A model generated the notes under the pieces. That model worked only from the letters and a program-made list of their open reading frames with translations. It did not search any database and was not told the origin of the DNA. Position numbers and translations under genes: made by a program. 64,000 nucleotides of DNA from Vibrio xiamenensis (GTDB taxonomy: Bacteria > Pseudomonadota > Gammaproteobacteria > Enterobacterales > Vibrionaceae), in NCBI RefSeq assembly GCF_900100015.1, contig NZ_FNDD01000002.1, positions 124,001 to 188,000 of the forward strand, in the 5' to 3' direction. Shown here one piece after another: positions 1 through 11,597 of the stretch (the stretch's first letter is position 1; every line of letters starts with the position of its first letter).

Positions 1-1280
1 TGTACGTTTTGCGACACCAAGGCGAAATGCGAGCGCAGATTGTTGAGCTTGTAGTCACGCACGTCATGGCCATCAAGTAGAATTTGTCCAGAATCGACGT
101 CGTAAAAACGGGTAAACAAGTTAGCAATGGTACTTTTACCTGAGCCCGAACGACCAACTAACGCGACCGTTTTCCCCGCCGGAATCGAAAAGCTCACGTG
201 TGATAGTGCGGGTTTTTCTTTGCCGCTGTAGGTAAAAGTAACATCTTTGACGTCGACATCGCCTTTCGCTTTCTCTACCACCAGTTCACCGCTGTCTTTT
301 TCGACCTCAAGATCCATCAGGCCAAATAAAGTCTGGCTGGCAGCCATACCGCGCTGAAAATCAGATGTGACGTTGGTCAATGCTTTAAGCGGGCGCATCA
401 AACCAAACATCGCAGAGAAAATCACGGTAAATGTCCCCGGAGTGAGCTCACTGCGAATCGAGTCAAAACTGGCTAAAAACAGTACTGCAACCAGAGCAAG
501 AGAGGCGATCAGTTGAATTACTGGGTTAGCAGTGGCTTGAGCGGCGACCAACTTCATCGAGTGTTGACGCATTTGGTTACTGACCTTATCAAAGCGTTCA
601 CGCTCAACATTATGCCCACCATAACTGAGCACTACTTTGTGGCCTTTCAGCATCTGTTCGGCAGAAGAAGTGACATGCCCCATACTTTCTTGCATGTTAC
701 GAGAGATTTTTCTAAATCGTTTCGATACCACACGAATCGCAACCGCCACAATCGGCGCAACGACAAACAGCACTAGAGAAAGCTGCCAGCTGTTCCAAAA
801 CATCAACACCAACAAACCAATAATGCTCGCGCCTTCGCGAACGATACTCACCAACGCTTTACTGGTTGCACCAGCAACTTGCTCTGAGTCGTAAGTAATA
901 CGCGACAGCAAACCGCCAGTGGATTCTTTATCGAAATACGACACTGGCATATGCATAAATTGATTGAATAGCTTGCGGCGCATTAGCATCACCACGTTGC
1001 CAGAGACCCAACTCAAACAATAGGTCGAGACAAATCCGCTCAAACCACGAACTAACATCATGCCGAAAATAATGAACGGGAGAATTTTGAGGAAATCGGA
1101 TTGGGTAGAACCAAAACCTTCATCTAACAAAGGCTTTAACAAAGAAACCATATAGGTATCGGCGGCAGCGTTGATCACCAAAGCGATAACGGAAACAATT
1201 AAACCTGCTTTGAATAACCGAATATAAGTCCATAACCTGCGAAAAGTTTTACCTGTGGTTTCGTCTTTGTTTAATGACAT
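1..1280 (-). CDS. msbA: Lipid A export ATP-binding/permease MsbA (3' end cut by window)
   Basis: Half-transporter that flips lipid A-core across the inner membrane as a homodimer. About 426 of roughly 580 residues are visible, starting [17 protein letters not shown]. The N-terminal two thirds is the membrane domain with hydrophobic helices. A Walker A (GRSGSGKST) lies near residue 380, followed by the start of the nucleotide-binding domain; the signature and Walker B lie beyond position 1. The start is 28 bp after the comEC stop, so both are probably in one transcript. The ComEC-MsbA order is usual in gammaproteobacteria, where lpxK normally follows msbA. Identity is very secure; only the C-terminus cannot be checked. 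Confidence 0.95.
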   Translation of the reverse strand, partial: MSLNKDETTGKTFRRLWTYIRLFKAGLIVSVIALVINAAADTYMVSLLKPLLDEGFGSTQSDFLKILPFIIFGMMLVRGLSGFVSTYCLSWVSGNVVMLMRRKLFNQFMHMPVSYFDKESTGGLLSRITYDSEQVAGATSKALVSIVREGASIIGLLVLMFWNSWQLSLVLFVVAPIVAVAIRVVSKRFRKISRNMQESMGHVTSSAEQMLKGHKVVLSYGGHNVERERFDKVSNQMRQHSMKLVAAQATANPVIQLIASLALVAVLFLASFDSIRSELTPGTFTVIFSAMFGLMRPLKALTNVTSDFQRGMAASQTLFGLMDLEVEKDSGELVVEKAKGDVDVKDVTFTYSGKEKPALSHVSFSIPAGKTVALVGRSGSGKSTIANLFTRFYDVDSGQILLDGHDVRDYKLNNLRSHFALVSQNV

Positions 1281-1308
1281 AAAGTTTTTATTGTTTGTAA
1301 ATTTGCGC

Positions 1309-3558
1309 CTATTCTACTCGGTTACGTAGCATCTGCCTATACCACGACTGCCCATGAGTCTCTCTTAACTGCTTGGCTAACCAATAATTTGAATAGAAAT
1401 CTAAAGTTATCTGTCCACTGCTTCCAGTATCGAACCAAATTGCGCCATTTTCTAGGTAACGGTTGACGACTTTTTGGTCAGGAAGCCCCCAGCGACCATC
1501 TTTTTCCAGTGACGCAATCGCAAGCTTGGCATCTACTTTACGCACAAAGCCTTGCGATGAAGAGGTTCGACTACCATGATGGGGCACAATCACAATATCG
1601 CTTGCAAGATTCGGTTGACGAATCATGAGCCACTCACCGAGCGCACTAATATCTCCTGCGAGTAATATGCTAAAACGGCCATCGGAGATTCGCAGCACAC
1701 ACGAGTGGGCGTTATAGGCTCGATCCACACGATTTGGTGGCCAAAAGGCTTCGAGTTCAAGCCGATGCCAACGCCATTTAACGCCTTGAGCACAGGTTTG
1801 ATAGCCCGGTAAGGTTTGACTGGCAAGACGCAGCGGTGGCTGCCAGTAGTGCTCGATAAACTCGCGCCCGCCTGCGTGGTCGAAATCTAAGTGACTCAAA
1901 ACCAATCCATCAAGATACTTTATACCGCGCTTATGCATAAGTGGCGTAATTACATCTTGAGCAAAGCCACCCGATAGCCAGGCGGTGCCGGTATCATAAA
2001 GATACGCCCGCTCGCCTTGCTGGATAAGCACTGCTAAACCGTGACCAACATCGAGCACATCAACTCGCCATTGAGAGTCTTGCTTGACGCTCGAAAAAAG
2101 CCAATAACCACTTAGTAAAGCGCCGCACCACAATCGAAATAAAGGGGTTAATAGTGGCCAAATGATGATCACCATCAGCAACACAACCACCGCAGGGATA
2201 TAGATACTCGCCACAGCAAACCAGCCAAAGTGCGCGGCGCTAATCGCTTCATGTACCCAGATGAGCAACCAATCAACGCCCTTCCAAATCGTAGTGCTTA
2301 TCGACGCCGCTGAGCTGGTCATTAACGCGATAAGAATCAAAGGGACGATAACGATGCTAAACAGCGGTACAAACACCAAGTTATACAAAGGGCTAACGCT
2401 GCTGACACCGTAAAACCAAACTAGCGACAGCGGCATCATTCCGACAAAAATCCACACTTGAACCGATATAAGTGATGTCAATTTGTACCAAGGCTTGAAC
2501 GAAGATTGCACAGGTTGGCGGCTGATAAACAGAAAAATCACGCCAACCGCGACAAAGGACAGCCAAAATCCCGAACTCAGCGTTGAAAAAGGGTTGAAGA
2601 GCAACACCACACACAAGGTGACTAACCATTTATAGCTGGCGGTTAAACGCCACCCCGTCATAAGCAACATTGAATAGATGACGCACATCACCAATGCGCG
2701 TTGAGTCGGTAACGTCATTCCAGCCAGCCAAGCGTACGTCAGCGCGCAAATCATACCAAGCAGATACGGCGCTCGGTACATAGCAAATGAAATGCGGAGT
2801 AGAAGCGTGCCGAGTCCCCATCCCACGCCAAACGCAATGCCAATATGCAAACCTGAAATCGCCATCAAATGACTTAAACCACTATTTTTTAGCGCTTGCC
2901 AAGTCAAAGCATCGATATGGTTTTTTATCCCAAACGACAAAGCCAAAATGAGTGCTTGCGAAGGCAATCCTTCAGTTTGTTGCTGAACTCGAGTGATTAG
3001 CCGCTGCTTGAATGAACCAAATTGCTCAAGTCGAAATCGAGTTCCTGACATGGTCGCAGTGGCGAGAATGTTTTCTGAAAAATAGTGCGCTTCTTGATCA
3101 TAACCAACTTGGTTAAAGCGGCCTAAGATCGGCTTAAGACGAATCTGAGTATGAATCACATCGCCAATAAAAAGCGCTGTGGGGGCGATAAAGCGAATTT
3201 TAGGTTGGAAAAATCTGGTTACATTTTGTCCGTTGATTGATCTTAACACCAATGTTCCTTCAAAGCCGTGACTTATTTGCGTAAAAAGGCTGTCAACCTT
3301 TGCAGTTATGGTAATATCCCGACCAGATTGAAAAAGTACTTTCATCTGCTGGTTGACGGCGTATCCATGTACCAAAATGGTGAGACACGCAATGTACAAA
3401 CCACAACCCCATCGTAACCGAGGCATTGTTCGGCTAAGTAATAACAATACGACGCAAATCAAGGACCACTCGACTTGAGGCATTTTCGGCCAATAAGGAG
3501 CGGTAATGATTCCAATCGATAAGGATATAAGCGTCCAGTAATGAAAGAAGAGAGTCAT
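1309..3558 (-). CDS. comEC: DNA internalization protein ComEC/Rec2
   Basis: Inner-membrane channel that passes single-stranded DNA into the cytoplasm during natural transformation. At 749 residues it has the normal family length. Order of parts: N-terminal membrane/OB-like region (about 20-190), the polytopic Competence domain (about 200-480) containing the [14 protein letters not shown] segment, and a C-terminal metallo-beta-lactamase-fold domain (about 505-740) with [10 protein letters not shown] and the metal-binding motif [10 protein letters not shown]. Its ATG is only 8 bp from the divergent DUF2062 start, so each gene's promoter must overlap the other's leader or coding region. It is followed closely by msbA. 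Vibrios are naturally transformable and use ComEC. No frameshift or missing motif is seen. Confidence 0.93.
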   Translation of the reverse strand: MTLFFHYWTLISLSIGIITAPYWPKMPQVEWSLICVVLLLLSRTMPRLRWGCGLYIACLTILVHGYAVNQQMKVLFQSGRDITITAKVDSLFTQISHGFEGTLVLRSINGQNVTRFFQPKIRFIAPTALFIGDVIHTQIRLKPILGRFNQVGYDQEAHYFSENILATATMSGTRFRLEQFGSFKQRLITRVQQQTEGLPSQALILALSFGIKNHIDALTWQALKNSGLSHLMAISGLHIGIAFGVGWGLGTLLLRISFAMYRAPYLLGMICALTYAWLAGMTLPTQRALVMCVIYSMLLMTGWRLTASYKWLVTLCVVLLFNPFSTLSSGFWLSFVAVGVIFLFISRQPVQSSFKPWYKLTSLISVQVWIFVGMMPLSLVWFYGVSSVSPLYNLVFVPLFSIVIVPLILIALMTSSAASISTTIWKGVDWLLIWVHEAISAAHFGWFAVASIYIPAVVVLLMVIIIWPLLTPLFRLWCGALLSGYWLFSSVKQDSQWRVDVLDVGHGLAVLIQQGERAYLYDTGTAWLSGGFAQDVITPLMHKRGIKYLDGLVLSHLDFDHAGGREFIEHYWQPPLRLASQTLPGYQTCAQGVKWRWHRLELEAFWPPNRVDRAYNAHSCVLRISDGRFSILLAGDISALGEWLMIRQPNLASDIVIVPHHGSRTSSSQGFVRKVDAKLAIASLEKDGRWGLPDQKVVNRYLENGAIWFDTGSSGQITLDFYSNYWLAKQLRETHGQSWYRQMLRNRVE

Positions 3559-3566
3559 AGTCCACT

Positions 3567-4076
3567 ATGCCAAGAAAGTTTATTAAACGTTTTATGCCAG
3601 ACCCGGAAACCATCAAGCGTCAAAAGGCGCTCAAGATCTTTGGCAACGTTTTATATAATCCGAACTTATGGTGCCTGAATCGTCGTTCTGCAGCGGGCGC
3701 GTTTGCTGTTGGTCTGTTTATGGCGTTTGTTCCTCTTCCGAGCCAAATGATCATGTCGGCTGGGCTGGCCATCGTTTGTGGCGTCAACCTACCGCTTTCT
3801 GTCGCTCTGGTTTGGGTCAGTAACCCAATTACCATGCCGGTGCTGTTTTATTTTGCCTATAAAGTCGGCGCAAAGATTCTTCATGTTCCACCGCAACACT
3901 TTCATTTTGAACTGTCATGGGACTTCATCTGCAATCAAATGAGCACTATTGGCCCTCCATTTATTCTCGGCTGCATGGTTTGCGGTGTGTGTTCAGCGCT
4001 TATTGGTTACTTCGGAATTAAAGGCTTATGGCGCTATTCTGTGGTGAGAAGCTGGCAAAAGAGAAAACAAAAATAG
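3567..4076 (+). CDS. DUF2062 domain-containing membrane protein
   Basis: A 169-residue protein of the DUF2062 family; function not established. It begins MPRKFIKRFMPDPETIK, the usual family start, then has a basic LWCLNRRSAAGAFAVGLF segment at about residues 34-54. Two or three hydrophobic helices follow (about 45-65, 70-95, 130-155), with the conserved VWVSNPITMPVLFYF motif between them. It ends in a basic tail, so it is probably an inner-membrane protein. It is transcribed divergently from comEC with an 8-bp gap and converges on lolE at a shared hairpin terminator. No catalytic residues are evident. Confidence 0.85.
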   Translation: MPRKFIKRFMPDPETIKRQKALKIFGNVLYNPNLWCLNRRSAAGAFAVGLFMAFVPLPSQMIMSAGLAIVCGVNLPLSVALVWVSNPITMPVLFYFAYKVGAKILHVPPQHFHFELSWDFICNQMSTIGPPFILGCMVCGVCSALIGYFGIKGLWRYSVVRSWQKRKQK

Positions 4077-4156
4077 CCAAGGCTCGCAGCCTTCGAGTGA
4101 ACTCATCAAATAATGAAACTGCGCTGCGATTCATGAATGACATTGTGCAGAAAACA

Positions 4157-4180
4157 AAAAAGGCCCTTTACGGGCCTTTT
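4157..4180. terminator. Bidirectional rho-independent terminator
   Basis: AAAAAGGCCC / GGGCCTTTT hairpin with a short loop, A-rich on the left and T-rich on the right. It sits between the convergent DUF2062 gene and lolE and can serve both. Confidence 0.8.
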
Positions 4181-4210
4181 GGTTTTCATGTGCGCGATTT
4201 TCACAGCAAA

Positions 4211-5455
4211 TTACTTGGCGCTTAATACCGTTGCCGGGTTCAAGCGACTTGCCCTTGAGGCTGGATACCAAGTCGCAAGCAGGCTTAACACGATTGCGGT
4301 ACCGGAAACCATCAGCACATCACTGGCTACCACTTGCGATGGCAGAAAGTCGACAAAGTAAATATCGCCAGATAGAAAATGATGACCAATCAAACGCTCT
4401 AAGCCTTTAATTAAGTTGGTTAAATTAAGAGCAATTACCACACCAGCTAAACTGCCAAATACACTACCCAGCACACCAGAAAACACCCCTTGCCAAACAA
4501 AAATACGCTTAATCAATCCGTCTTTTGCCCCCATAGTGCGCAAAATAGCGATTTCAGATGCGCGGTCTTTGACCGCCATCATCAGCGTTGAAACAATATT
4601 AAACGTCGCCACCCCAATCACCAGCACCATCACTAAATAAATAATGGTACGCACCAGCTGAATATCGCGGTACAAAAAACCGTATTTCTGCTGCCAACTG
4701 CGAAGATAAACGTAATCGTTCAAGGTGTCCCCTACTTCGCGCACGATCGCCGTGGCATTGAGCACATTGTCGACTTTAATCGAAACACCCGTCACGGCAT
4801 CGCCTAACCGGCTATACGCTTGGGCATCTTTTAGCGGCAGCAACACTAAGTTATGATCGATTTGCCCATTGAGTGTAAGCAGGCCGGCAACTTTGACGCG
4901 CACGCGCCGCGGCGCCTGAACTTTTGCCGAGCGGCTCTCTTCAGGAATCATCAGGGTAATGTAATCACCTGGTGTAACCGCTAATTGCTCAGCAACGCCT
5001 TTACCCAAAATCACTTGCTGCTGGTCAGCCTGAAATTGCGCCCATGCCTTGGGCTCAACAAAATTGACCAAACTCGACACCTTGCCTTCCAACGCTTTAT
5101 CTACGCCGCGCACCTCAATGGCTTTTAGATTAGTGTCCTTTTCTGCTAAGGCGGTAAAACGCACATATGGCGCAGCCGCGACAACGTGTGGGCTTTGCTG
5201 GGCTTGTTGGACCATGTTCTGCCAATTAGAGACTGGCGCACGAACCCCTTCAAACTCACCATGAGGAACCACAGACAAAACGCGATTTTTGAGTTCGCGT
5301 TCAAAGCCATTCATTGCCGACAGACCAATAATGATCACCGCAACGCCAACGGCAATGCCAATAGTTGATGACAGCGAAATAAACGACACCATCTTATTGC
5401 GCCGTTTGGCGCGGCTAAAGCGTGCACCAATAAACAGAGATAACGAGGAAAACAA
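4211..5455 (-). CDS. lolE: Lipoprotein-releasing ABC transporter permease LolE
   Basis: Permease subunit of LolCDE, which extracts outer-membrane lipoproteins from the inner membrane and hands them to LolA. The 414 residues have the family architecture: an N-terminal helix (about 25-48), a large periplasmic domain (about 50-270), then three C-terminal helices of the FtsX type (about 275-300, 320-345, 375-400). The start abuts the lolD stop with no gap. It differs from the other permease (LolC) in the periplasmic domain, as expected for the heterodimer. Third and last gene of the lolCDE operon. Confidence 0.94.
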   Translation of the reverse strand: MFSSLSLFIGARFSRAKRRNKMVSFISLSSTIGIAVGVAVIIIGLSAMNGFERELKNRVLSVVPHGEFEGVRAPVSNWQNMVQQAQQSPHVVAAAPYVRFTALAEKDTNLKAIEVRGVDKALEGKVSSLVNFVEPKAWAQFQADQQQVILGKGVAEQLAVTPGDYITLMIPEESRSAKVQAPRRVRVKVAGLLTLNGQIDHNLVLLPLKDAQAYSRLGDAVTGVSIKVDNVLNATAIVREVGDTLNDYVYLRSWQQKYGFLYRDIQLVRTIIYLVMVLVIGVATFNIVSTLMMAVKDRASEIAILRTMGAKDGLIKRIFVWQGVFSGVLGSVFGSLAGVVIALNLTNLIKGLERLIGHHFLSGDIYFVDFLPSQVVASDVLMVSGTAIVLSLLATWYPASRASRLNPATVLSAK

Positions 5456-6142
5456 TTAATTGCCCCCCACGTTAATTAGCAATCCATCCTGCATATGCAG
5501 TTGGCGATCCATTTTACCAGCCAATTCTCCGTCATGAGTGACCACCAAAAACGCGGTTTTTGATTCACGGTTCAGCTCACGCATTAAATCGTAAATTGCC
5601 AACGCGGTTTTATGGTCGAGATTACCGGTTGGCTCATCGGCCAGCACCAAATCTGGGCTATTGACCAGCGCGCGCGCAATGGCGACACGCTGACGTTCGC
5701 CGCCAGAAAGCTCGGCAGGACGATGGTCAACGCGATGGGTCAAACCGACTTTCTCGAGCAGTTGCAGCGCCTTCGCTTTTGCGCTGGCAATTTTTTCACC
5801 GCCGATAAGAAGTGGCATCGCAACGTTTTCAATCGCGCTAAAGTCGGATAACAGATGATGAAATTGGTATACAAAACCTAAATGGCGGTTACGCATCTGC
5901 GCTTGCTTATTGGAAGACAATTTCGCCAGCTCTTGACCAAGGAAATTTACATGCCCCTCAGAGGCATCATCCAACGCGCCCAGAATATGCAGCAAAGTGC
6001 TCTTACCTGAGCCAGAGGTACCAATGATGGAAGCCAACTCACCAACTTGTAGGTCAAAGCTAACCCCTTTTAGGACTTGAGTGTCTAAGCCGCCTTCGCG
6101 ATAGGTTTTACATACGTTTTTACATTGCAGAAGGTTATTCAT
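5456..6142 (-). CDS. lolD: Lipoprotein-releasing ABC transporter ATPase LolD
   Basis: Cytoplasmic ATPase that drives LolCE. In 228 residues it shows Walker A (GTSGSGKST, near residue 40), the Q-loop (YQFHHLL), the signature [15 protein letters not shown] (about 145-160) and Walker B followed by the D-loop ([12 protein letters not shown]). The H-loop histidine is in VVTHD. It overlaps the end of lolC by 8 bp and touches lolE, so the three are translationally coupled. Confidence 0.96.
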   Translation of the reverse strand: MNNLLQCKNVCKTYREGGLDTQVLKGVSFDLQVGELASIIGTSGSGKSTLLHILGALDDASEGHVNFLGQELAKLSSNKQAQMRNRHLGFVYQFHHLLSDFSAIENVAMPLLIGGEKIASAKAKALQLLEKVGLTHRVDHRPAELSGGERQRVAIARALVNSPDLVLADEPTGNLDHKTALAIYDLMRELNRESKTAFLVVTHDGELAGKMDRQLHMQDGLLINVGGN

Positions 6143-7343
6143 ATCTCAAAGCCTCGGCAGGGTGAACAGAAGATGCACGATAAGATGGAAACAAAGTGGC
6201 CAGCAAGCTTAACGTAATGGCTAGCACAACGACGATGGCGATTTGCAGCGGCTCAATCATAACGGGCAGCGAGCTGCCACCGGCAAATAGTGCAATGCCT
6301 AAACTCGATAAAATAGCGTTTAAGTTGGTGGCTAACACAACGCCCAAAACACCACCGACTAAAGCGCCAATCACGCCACTGCTCGCCCCTTGCACCATAA
6401 AAATGGCGAGAACTTGTCTGTCACGCATACCTTGAGTTTTTAAAATCGCGACTTCGGATTGCTTCTCCATCACCACCATAATCAGCGCTGAAATAATATT
6501 AAACGCCGCAACACCCACAATAAGCCCAAGCATCAAGCCCATCATATTTTTTTCCATTCGCACGGCTTGGAATAACTCGCCACGTTGGTCGCGCCAGTCA
6601 CGCCAATGCCAACCCTGTGGCAAAGGCTGATTGGCAAGGTCACCAACCACAAATGGGTCGTCAAAGAACAAGCGCCAGCCAGTCATGGTATTAGCGTTAT
6701 AGCGCAGCAAACGGCCCGCGTCTTCGATATGAGTGATGATCAGTTGTCCATCGATATCAGAGCCGGTGTTATAAATTCCGGCCACAGTAAACATACGCTG
6801 ACTCGGAATCCGGCCAATCGGCGTGAACTGGCTGGCGCTGGTCACCATCAAACGCACTTTATCACCGACGGAAACACCCAATGAGCGCGACAATGCATAA
6901 CCGATAAAGACTTGATATTTGCCCGCCTGAAGTGACGAAAGATGACCGGCAATCAAATGCTGCTGAATCGGATCCTGTTGCTGTGGCTCGATGCCGACCA
7001 TTAACCCGGCGCTTAATTGCGAATTACTCTGGATCACCGCTTCACTCTCAACGATCGGTTGAGGTTTACCCGCAGACGACATAGCTTGAATAAACGCAGG
7101 TGCGTCGTCACTGCGCGCTGTTTTGCCATGGTCTTGCGATATCACTGCCTGCGGAAGCACGCCTAAAATGCGTCCTTTGAGCTGTGATTCAAATCCGTTC
7201 ATGACAGAAAGTACCGTCACCAGCGACATCACACCAATCGTAATACCTGCTGTCGACATATAAGAGACAAAGCGACTAAACCTATCCCCGGACCGGCCGC
7301 GCAAATAGCGCAAACCGATGAATACAGAAATGGGATGAAACAT
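6135..7343 (-). CDS. lolC: Lipoprotein-releasing ABC transporter permease LolC
   Basis: First permease of the LolCDE complex, 402 residues from the start [16 protein letters not shown]. An upstream in-frame ATG at 7355 would add four residues (MVGV); the inner ATG fits family N-termini better. It has an N-terminal transmembrane helix (about 25-48), a periplasmic domain, and three C-terminal helices including the [17 protein letters not shown] region. LolC recruits LolA in E. coli. The 164-bp gap to the divergent PilZ gene should carry the operon promoter. Confidence 0.93.
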   Translation of the reverse strand: MFHPISVFIGLRYLRGRSGDRFSRFVSYMSTAGITIGVMSLVTVLSVMNGFESQLKGRILGVLPQAVISQDHGKTARSDDAPAFIQAMSSAGKPQPIVESEAVIQSNSQLSAGLMVGIEPQQQDPIQQHLIAGHLSSLQAGKYQVFIGYALSRSLGVSVGDKVRLMVTSASQFTPIGRIPSQRMFTVAGIYNTGSDIDGQLIITHIEDAGRLLRYNANTMTGWRLFFDDPFVVGDLANQPLPQGWHWRDWRDQRGELFQAVRMEKNMMGLMLGLIVGVAAFNIISALIMVVMEKQSEVAILKTQGMRDRQVLAIFMVQGASSGVIGALVGGVLGVVLATNLNAILSSLGIALFAGGSSLPVMIEPLQIAIVVVLAITLSLLATLFPSYRASSVHPAEALRYE

Positions 7344-7507
7344 AACACCAACCATAGAATTCGGATGGCGTTACTGTAACGATTAATCGGTTAGGGTTGT
7401 AGCCCTAAATTGCTAATTGAGCGTTAAAATGTGTGATTAACAAGGACATATCTTGATTAGTTGGCTGGTATGACGATAATCAGACAATATTAAGAAGGAA
7501 CTCAAAC

Positions 7508-8080
7508 ATGACAGAACAAGAGTATTTCACCGTTCATCACCAGCTAACTATCAACGCACAACCATTAGCGGACGATTTTATCTTTCCTTCTTCTGCCCAG
7601 TTTGAAGCCGAAATTCCTGCGCCATTTGTGGTTGCTAGTGAGTTCAGTCAACTGGATATGCTTAACGACAGCGCGCGCAAAGAACTTAATAATTCCGATT
7701 TCAAGCACGTGATTAATTTGCTCGATACGCAGAACTCGAAACTCAACTTATTGCTGACCTTTCTGCTCTCTCAGCAAGATGACCCACAGTACCGCTCCAC
7801 CACTGTCGCGTTTGGTGCGAGCCAATGCAGCTATTTATCTGCGACGCCGCTCAATAATGAACAAGCGTTGCGTGTTAAGCTGTTTCTAGAACATCCAGCG
7901 GCGGCCATTTACTGTTATGCTCGCGTTATCGGCTGTGAAGCTCACGAACAAGGTTATCTGATCACGGCCAAATATCAGATGCTTAGAGACGCCGACCAAG
8001 ATTTATTAATCAAAGCAGCACTGTATCAACAGCAGAAATTGCTACGTCAACGTTCCATCGATAGAGAAAATAATCAATAG
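7508..8080 (+). CDS. PilZ-domain protein with degenerate c-di-GMP motifs (PlzB-like)
   Basis: A 190-residue cytoplasmic protein matching the Vibrio PilZ protein encoded between lolC and mfd (PlzB in V. cholerae). A good ribosome site (AAGGAACT) lies 8-10 bases before the ATG. The PilZ-like beta-barrel is about residues 92-175. The usual c-di-GMP residues RxxxR and (D/N)xSxxG are not present: the equivalent stretch reads YRSTTVAFGASQCSYLS. It may therefore not bind c-di-GMP by the normal route, or may act by protein contact. It ends 7 bp before mfd and is probably co-transcribed with it. Confidence 0.8.
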   Translation: MTEQEYFTVHHQLTINAQPLADDFIFPSSAQFEAEIPAPFVVASEFSQLDMLNDSARKELNNSDFKHVINLLDTQNSKLNLLLTFLLSQQDDPQYRSTTVAFGASQCSYLSATPLNNEQALRVKLFLEHPAAAIYCYARVIGCEAHEQGYLITAKYQMLRDADQDLLIKAALYQQQKLLRQRSIDRENNQ

Positions 8081-8087
8081 TTTTCAC

Positions 8088-11000
8088 ATGACGACTTCCT
8101 CATTACTCCATCTGGCTAATCCAACAAAGCCCGGTGATAAGAAATACGTTGGAAACCTCAAAGGCGCGAGTTTAGCCCTCGCCATTGCAGAGCTGGCTAA
8201 GCAGCACTCTAGCCATACGCTACTCGCCGTACCAGACCCGCAAACCGCGCTTAAGTTACAGCAAGAAATTGAGCAATTTAGCCAGCAAAGCGTGAGTGTC
8301 TTCCCTGATTGGGAAACGCTGCCCTACGATAATTTCTCTCCTCATCAAGAGATTATTTCAGAGCGTATCGCCAAGCTGTACCAATTGCCGACCCAAACCG
8401 ATGGCATCACCATAGTGCCAGTCGGCACCCTATTACAGCGTCAATCCCCGCGTGATTTTCTGATGCAGCATACCTTGATGGTTAAGGCAGGCGATCTATT
8501 TTCGCTTGAGAAACTGCGTCTGCAGCTTGAGATTTCGGGTTATCGCCATGTCGATCAAGTGTTTGGCCCCGGTGAGTACGCCAGTCGCGGCTCCATCTTG
8601 GATCTCTACCCTATGGGTAGCCAAGCGCCCTATCGTATCGACTTTTTTGATGACGAAATTGATACGATTCGTACCTTTGACCCAGACACTCAGCGCTCGA
8701 TTGAAGATATTAAAGAAATTCGCCTACTGCCTGCTCATGAATTCCCGTCAACAGAAGTAGCGATTGAAGAGTTTCGTATTCGCTGGCGTCAGCGTTTTGA
8801 TGCCCGTCGCGAGCCAGAATCTGTATATATGCAAGTGTCTAAAGGCACGTGGCCTGCTGGTATCGAATATTGGCAGCCGCTGTTTTTTGAACACACTGAA
8901 ACCCTATTTGATTATCTATCGCCAAATAGCCAACTGCTGTGCGTTGGTAATATTGAAGCGGCGATGGACACCTTCTTGACCGATGTCGATTACCGCTTTG
9001 AACAACGAAAAGTTGACCCACTGCGGCCACTGCTTGAACCGAATGAGCTGTGGATGCGCAAGGATGAATTATTCAGCCGCTTAAAACAGTTACCGCAGAC
9101 GTTTTTGTCGGTTGACCCAATCGAAGAGAAACAAGGTCGCAGCAACGCCGCAATCCAAGCGCTGCCTGAGCTTAGCGTACAACATCAAAAGCAAGAGCCA
9201 TTAGCCGCCATTCGCCACTTCACCGAGCAATTTAGCGGTAAGGTGATTTTTTCGGTGGAATCCGAAGGTCGCCGTGAAGCGCTGCTTGAGCTGCTGCAAC
9301 CCGTCAAACTCAAACCAAGTGCCTGTGAAAGCTTTGCAAAGGCGCTCGAAAGCAGTAAAAAACACACGTTAGTACTGGGTTCTAGTGAACACGGTTTTAT
9401 CGATACCGATAATAATATTGCGCTGGTTTGCGAAAGCGATTTACTTGGCGATCGCGTTATCGCAAGGCGTAAAAAAGACCGTCGTAATACCAATAGCGAT
9501 GCGGTTATTCGTAACCTTGCTGAGCTCAAACCCGGACAACCTGTGGTACACATCGACCATGGCATCGGACGCTACATAGGGCTGCAAACCCTAGAAGCTG
9601 GCGGTATGACCACCGAATACGTGACACTGGAATATCAAGAAGGCGCCAAACTGTATGTTCCGGTTGCCTCGCTAAACCTAATTAGCCGCTACTCGGGCGG
9701 CGCAGAAGATGGCGCTCCGCTGCACCGTCTTGGTGGTGAAGCTTGGAGTAAAGCGCGCCGCCGCGCCGCAGAAAAAGTTCGCGATGTCGCGGCAGAACTG
9801 CTCGATGTCTATGCCAAACGTGAGCTGAAACCTGGTTATAAATTTGCCCTCGACCGCGGTCAATACGCCACCTTTAAAGCGGGATTCCCATTTGAAGAGA
9901 CCGACGATCAGTCTACCGCCATCAATGCGGTGCTTTCTGACATGTGCCAAGCCAAAGCAATGGATCGTTTAGTCTGCGGCGATGTCGGCTTTGGTAAAAC
10001 CGAAGTGGCAATGCGCGCGGCATTTGTCGCCACCGACAACGGAAAGCAAGTTGCGGTGCTGGTGCCCACCACGCTCCTCGCCCAGCAGCACTTTGAAAAC
10101 TTTCGCGATCGATTTGCCAATTTACCGATTCGTGTCGAAGTGCTGTCACGCTTTAAATCGGCCAAAGAGCAGAAGCAAATTATGCAAGACATCACCGATG
10201 GCAAAGTCGATTTGGTGGTCGGAACCCATAAATTACTTTCAAGCGAGATTGTGTTTAAAGACCTTGGCCTGCTGATCGTTGATGAAGAACACCGCTTTGG
10301 CGTACGTCAGAAGGAAAAAATGAAAGCGATGCGCGCCGATGTCGACATTCTTACTCTGACCGCAACGCCAATTCCGCGCACGCTGAACATGGCGATGAGC
10401 GGTATGCGTGATTTGTCGATCATCTCAACGCCACCAGCACGACGCCTTGCCATCAAAACGTTTGTGCGCGAGCGTGAAGACAGCGCGATTCGTGAAGCGG
10501 TACTGCGTGAAATCATGCGCGGTGGACAAGTGTATTTCCTGCATAACCAAGTCGAGACTATCGATAAAGTCGCAGAAGATTTGGCAAAACTGATTCCCGA
10601 AGCGCGCTTAACCGTCGCTCACGGTCAGATGCGTGAACGCGAGCTGGAGAAAATCATGAACGATTTTTATCACCAGCGTTTCAACCTGTTGGTGTGTACC
10701 ACCATTATTGAAACTGGCATCGACGTCCCGACCGCCAACACCATCATTATGGATAGAGCCGATAAGTTAGGTTTGGCTCAGTTGCATCAGCTACGCGGCC
10801 GGGTTGGACGTTCGCACCATCAAGCATACGCGTACTTACTCACGCCGCATCCAAAAGCGCTGACCAAAGATGCAATCAAGCGCCTTGATGCCATCGCATC
10901 ACTTGAGGATCTCGGTGCAGGCTTTACTCTCGCCACCCACGACTTAGAGATTCGCGGGGCTGGGGAGTTGCTCGGTGATGAACAAAGCGGTCAGATTCAA

Positions 11001-11549
11001 TCCGTCGGCTTTACCTTATACATGGAAATGCTTGAACAAGCGGTGGAAGCGCTCAAAGAAGGTAAAGAGCCATCACTGGATGATTTGCTGCGCGACCAGA
11101 CCGAAGTGGAACTGAGACTGCCGGCACTTCTGCCAGACGATTATATCCCAGACATCAACACTCGCTTGTCGATGTACAAACAAATTGCCAGCGTCAGCGA
11201 CCAAGGCCAGCTTGATGAGCTCAAAGTCGAGCTGATTGATAGGTTTGGTTTATTGCCAGATGCAGCTAAAAACTTGTTATCTGTTGCGAACTTAAAGATC
11301 AATGCTGCTAAGATAAAAGTGAAAAAAGTCGAAGCGCATGAAAAAGGCGGATATATTGAGTTCTATCCTGACGCTGACATTAATCCGGCGTTTTTGGTTA
11401 AACTATTGCAGTCTCAGCCACAAAAATTCGCGATGGAAGGACCAACCAAGTTCAAGTTTGGGGTACCATTAGTCGACAGGCGCAAGCGCCTGGATTTTGT
11501 CAACGACATGCTTAATGAGTTTCAACAAAACTTGCTTCCAGTCAGCTGA
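8088..11549 (+). CDS. mfd: Transcription-repair coupling factor Mfd
   Basis: ATP-dependent DNA translocase that removes stalled RNA polymerase from lesions and recruits UvrA. The 1153 residues match the family. Visible parts are the UvrB-like N-terminal region (residues 1-350, with [16 protein letters not shown]), the polymerase-interacting domain (about 475-550, with [13 protein letters not shown]), and the RecG-like helicase motor (about 600-950). The motor has Walker [17 protein letters not shown], the DEEH box, motif [12 protein letters not shown] and the [18 protein letters not shown] motif. The C-terminal TRCF domain (about 1000-1100) autoinhibits UvrA binding. The start has only a weak Shine-Dalgarno, consistent with coupling to the upstream PilZ gene. 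Confidence 0.97.
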   Translation: MTTSSLLHLANPTKPGDKKYVGNLKGASLALAIAELAKQHSSHTLLAVPDPQTALKLQQEIEQFSQQSVSVFPDWETLPYDNFSPHQEIISERIAKLYQLPTQTDGITIVPVGTLLQRQSPRDFLMQHTLMVKAGDLFSLEKLRLQLEISGYRHVDQVFGPGEYASRGSILDLYPMGSQAPYRIDFFDDEIDTIRTFDPDTQRSIEDIKEIRLLPAHEFPSTEVAIEEFRIRWRQRFDARREPESVYMQVSKGTWPAGIEYWQPLFFEHTETLFDYLSPNSQLLCVGNIEAAMDTFLTDVDYRFEQRKVDPLRPLLEPNELWMRKDELFSRLKQLPQTFLSVDPIEEKQGRSNAAIQALPELSVQHQKQEPLAAIRHFTEQFSGKVIFSVESEGRREALLELLQPVKLKPSACESFAKALESSKKHTLVLGSSEHGFIDTDNNIALVCESDLLGDRVIARRKKDRRNTNSDAVIRNLAELKPGQPVVHIDHGIGRYIGLQTLEAGGMTTEYVTLEYQEGAKLYVPVASLNLISRYSGGAEDGAPLHRLGGEAWSKARRRAAEKVRDVAAELLDVYAKRELKPGYKFALDRGQYATFKAGFPFEETDDQSTAINAVLSDMCQAKAMDRLVCGDVGFGKTEVAMRAAFVATDNGKQVAVLVPTTLLAQQHFENFRDRFANLPIRVEVLSRFKSAKEQKQIMQDITDGKVDLVVGTHKLLSSEIVFKDLGLLIVDEEHRFGVRQKEKMKAMRADVDILTLTATPIPRTLNMAMSGMRDLSIISTPPARRLAIKTFVREREDSAIREAVLREIMRGGQVYFLHNQVETIDKVAEDLAKLIPEARLTVAHGQMRERELEKIMNDFYHQRFNLLVCTTIIETGIDVPTANTIIMDRADKLGLAQLHQLRGRVGRSHHQAYAYLLTPHPKALTKDAIKRLDAIASLEDLGAGFTLATHDLEIRGAGELLGDEQSGQIQSVGFTLYMEMLEQAVEALKEGKEPSLDDLLRDQTEVELRLPALLPDDYIPDINTRLSMYKQIASVSDQGQLDELKVELIDRFGLLPDAAKNLLSVANLKINAAKIKVKKVEAHEKGGYIEFYPDADINPAFLVKLLQSQPQKFAMEGPTKFKFGVPLVDRRKRLDFVNDMLNEFQQNLLPVS

Positions 11550-11597
11550 TTATTAAAAGCAAATATGCAGTGCTTAAAACCGAATTACGGAGTTGTA

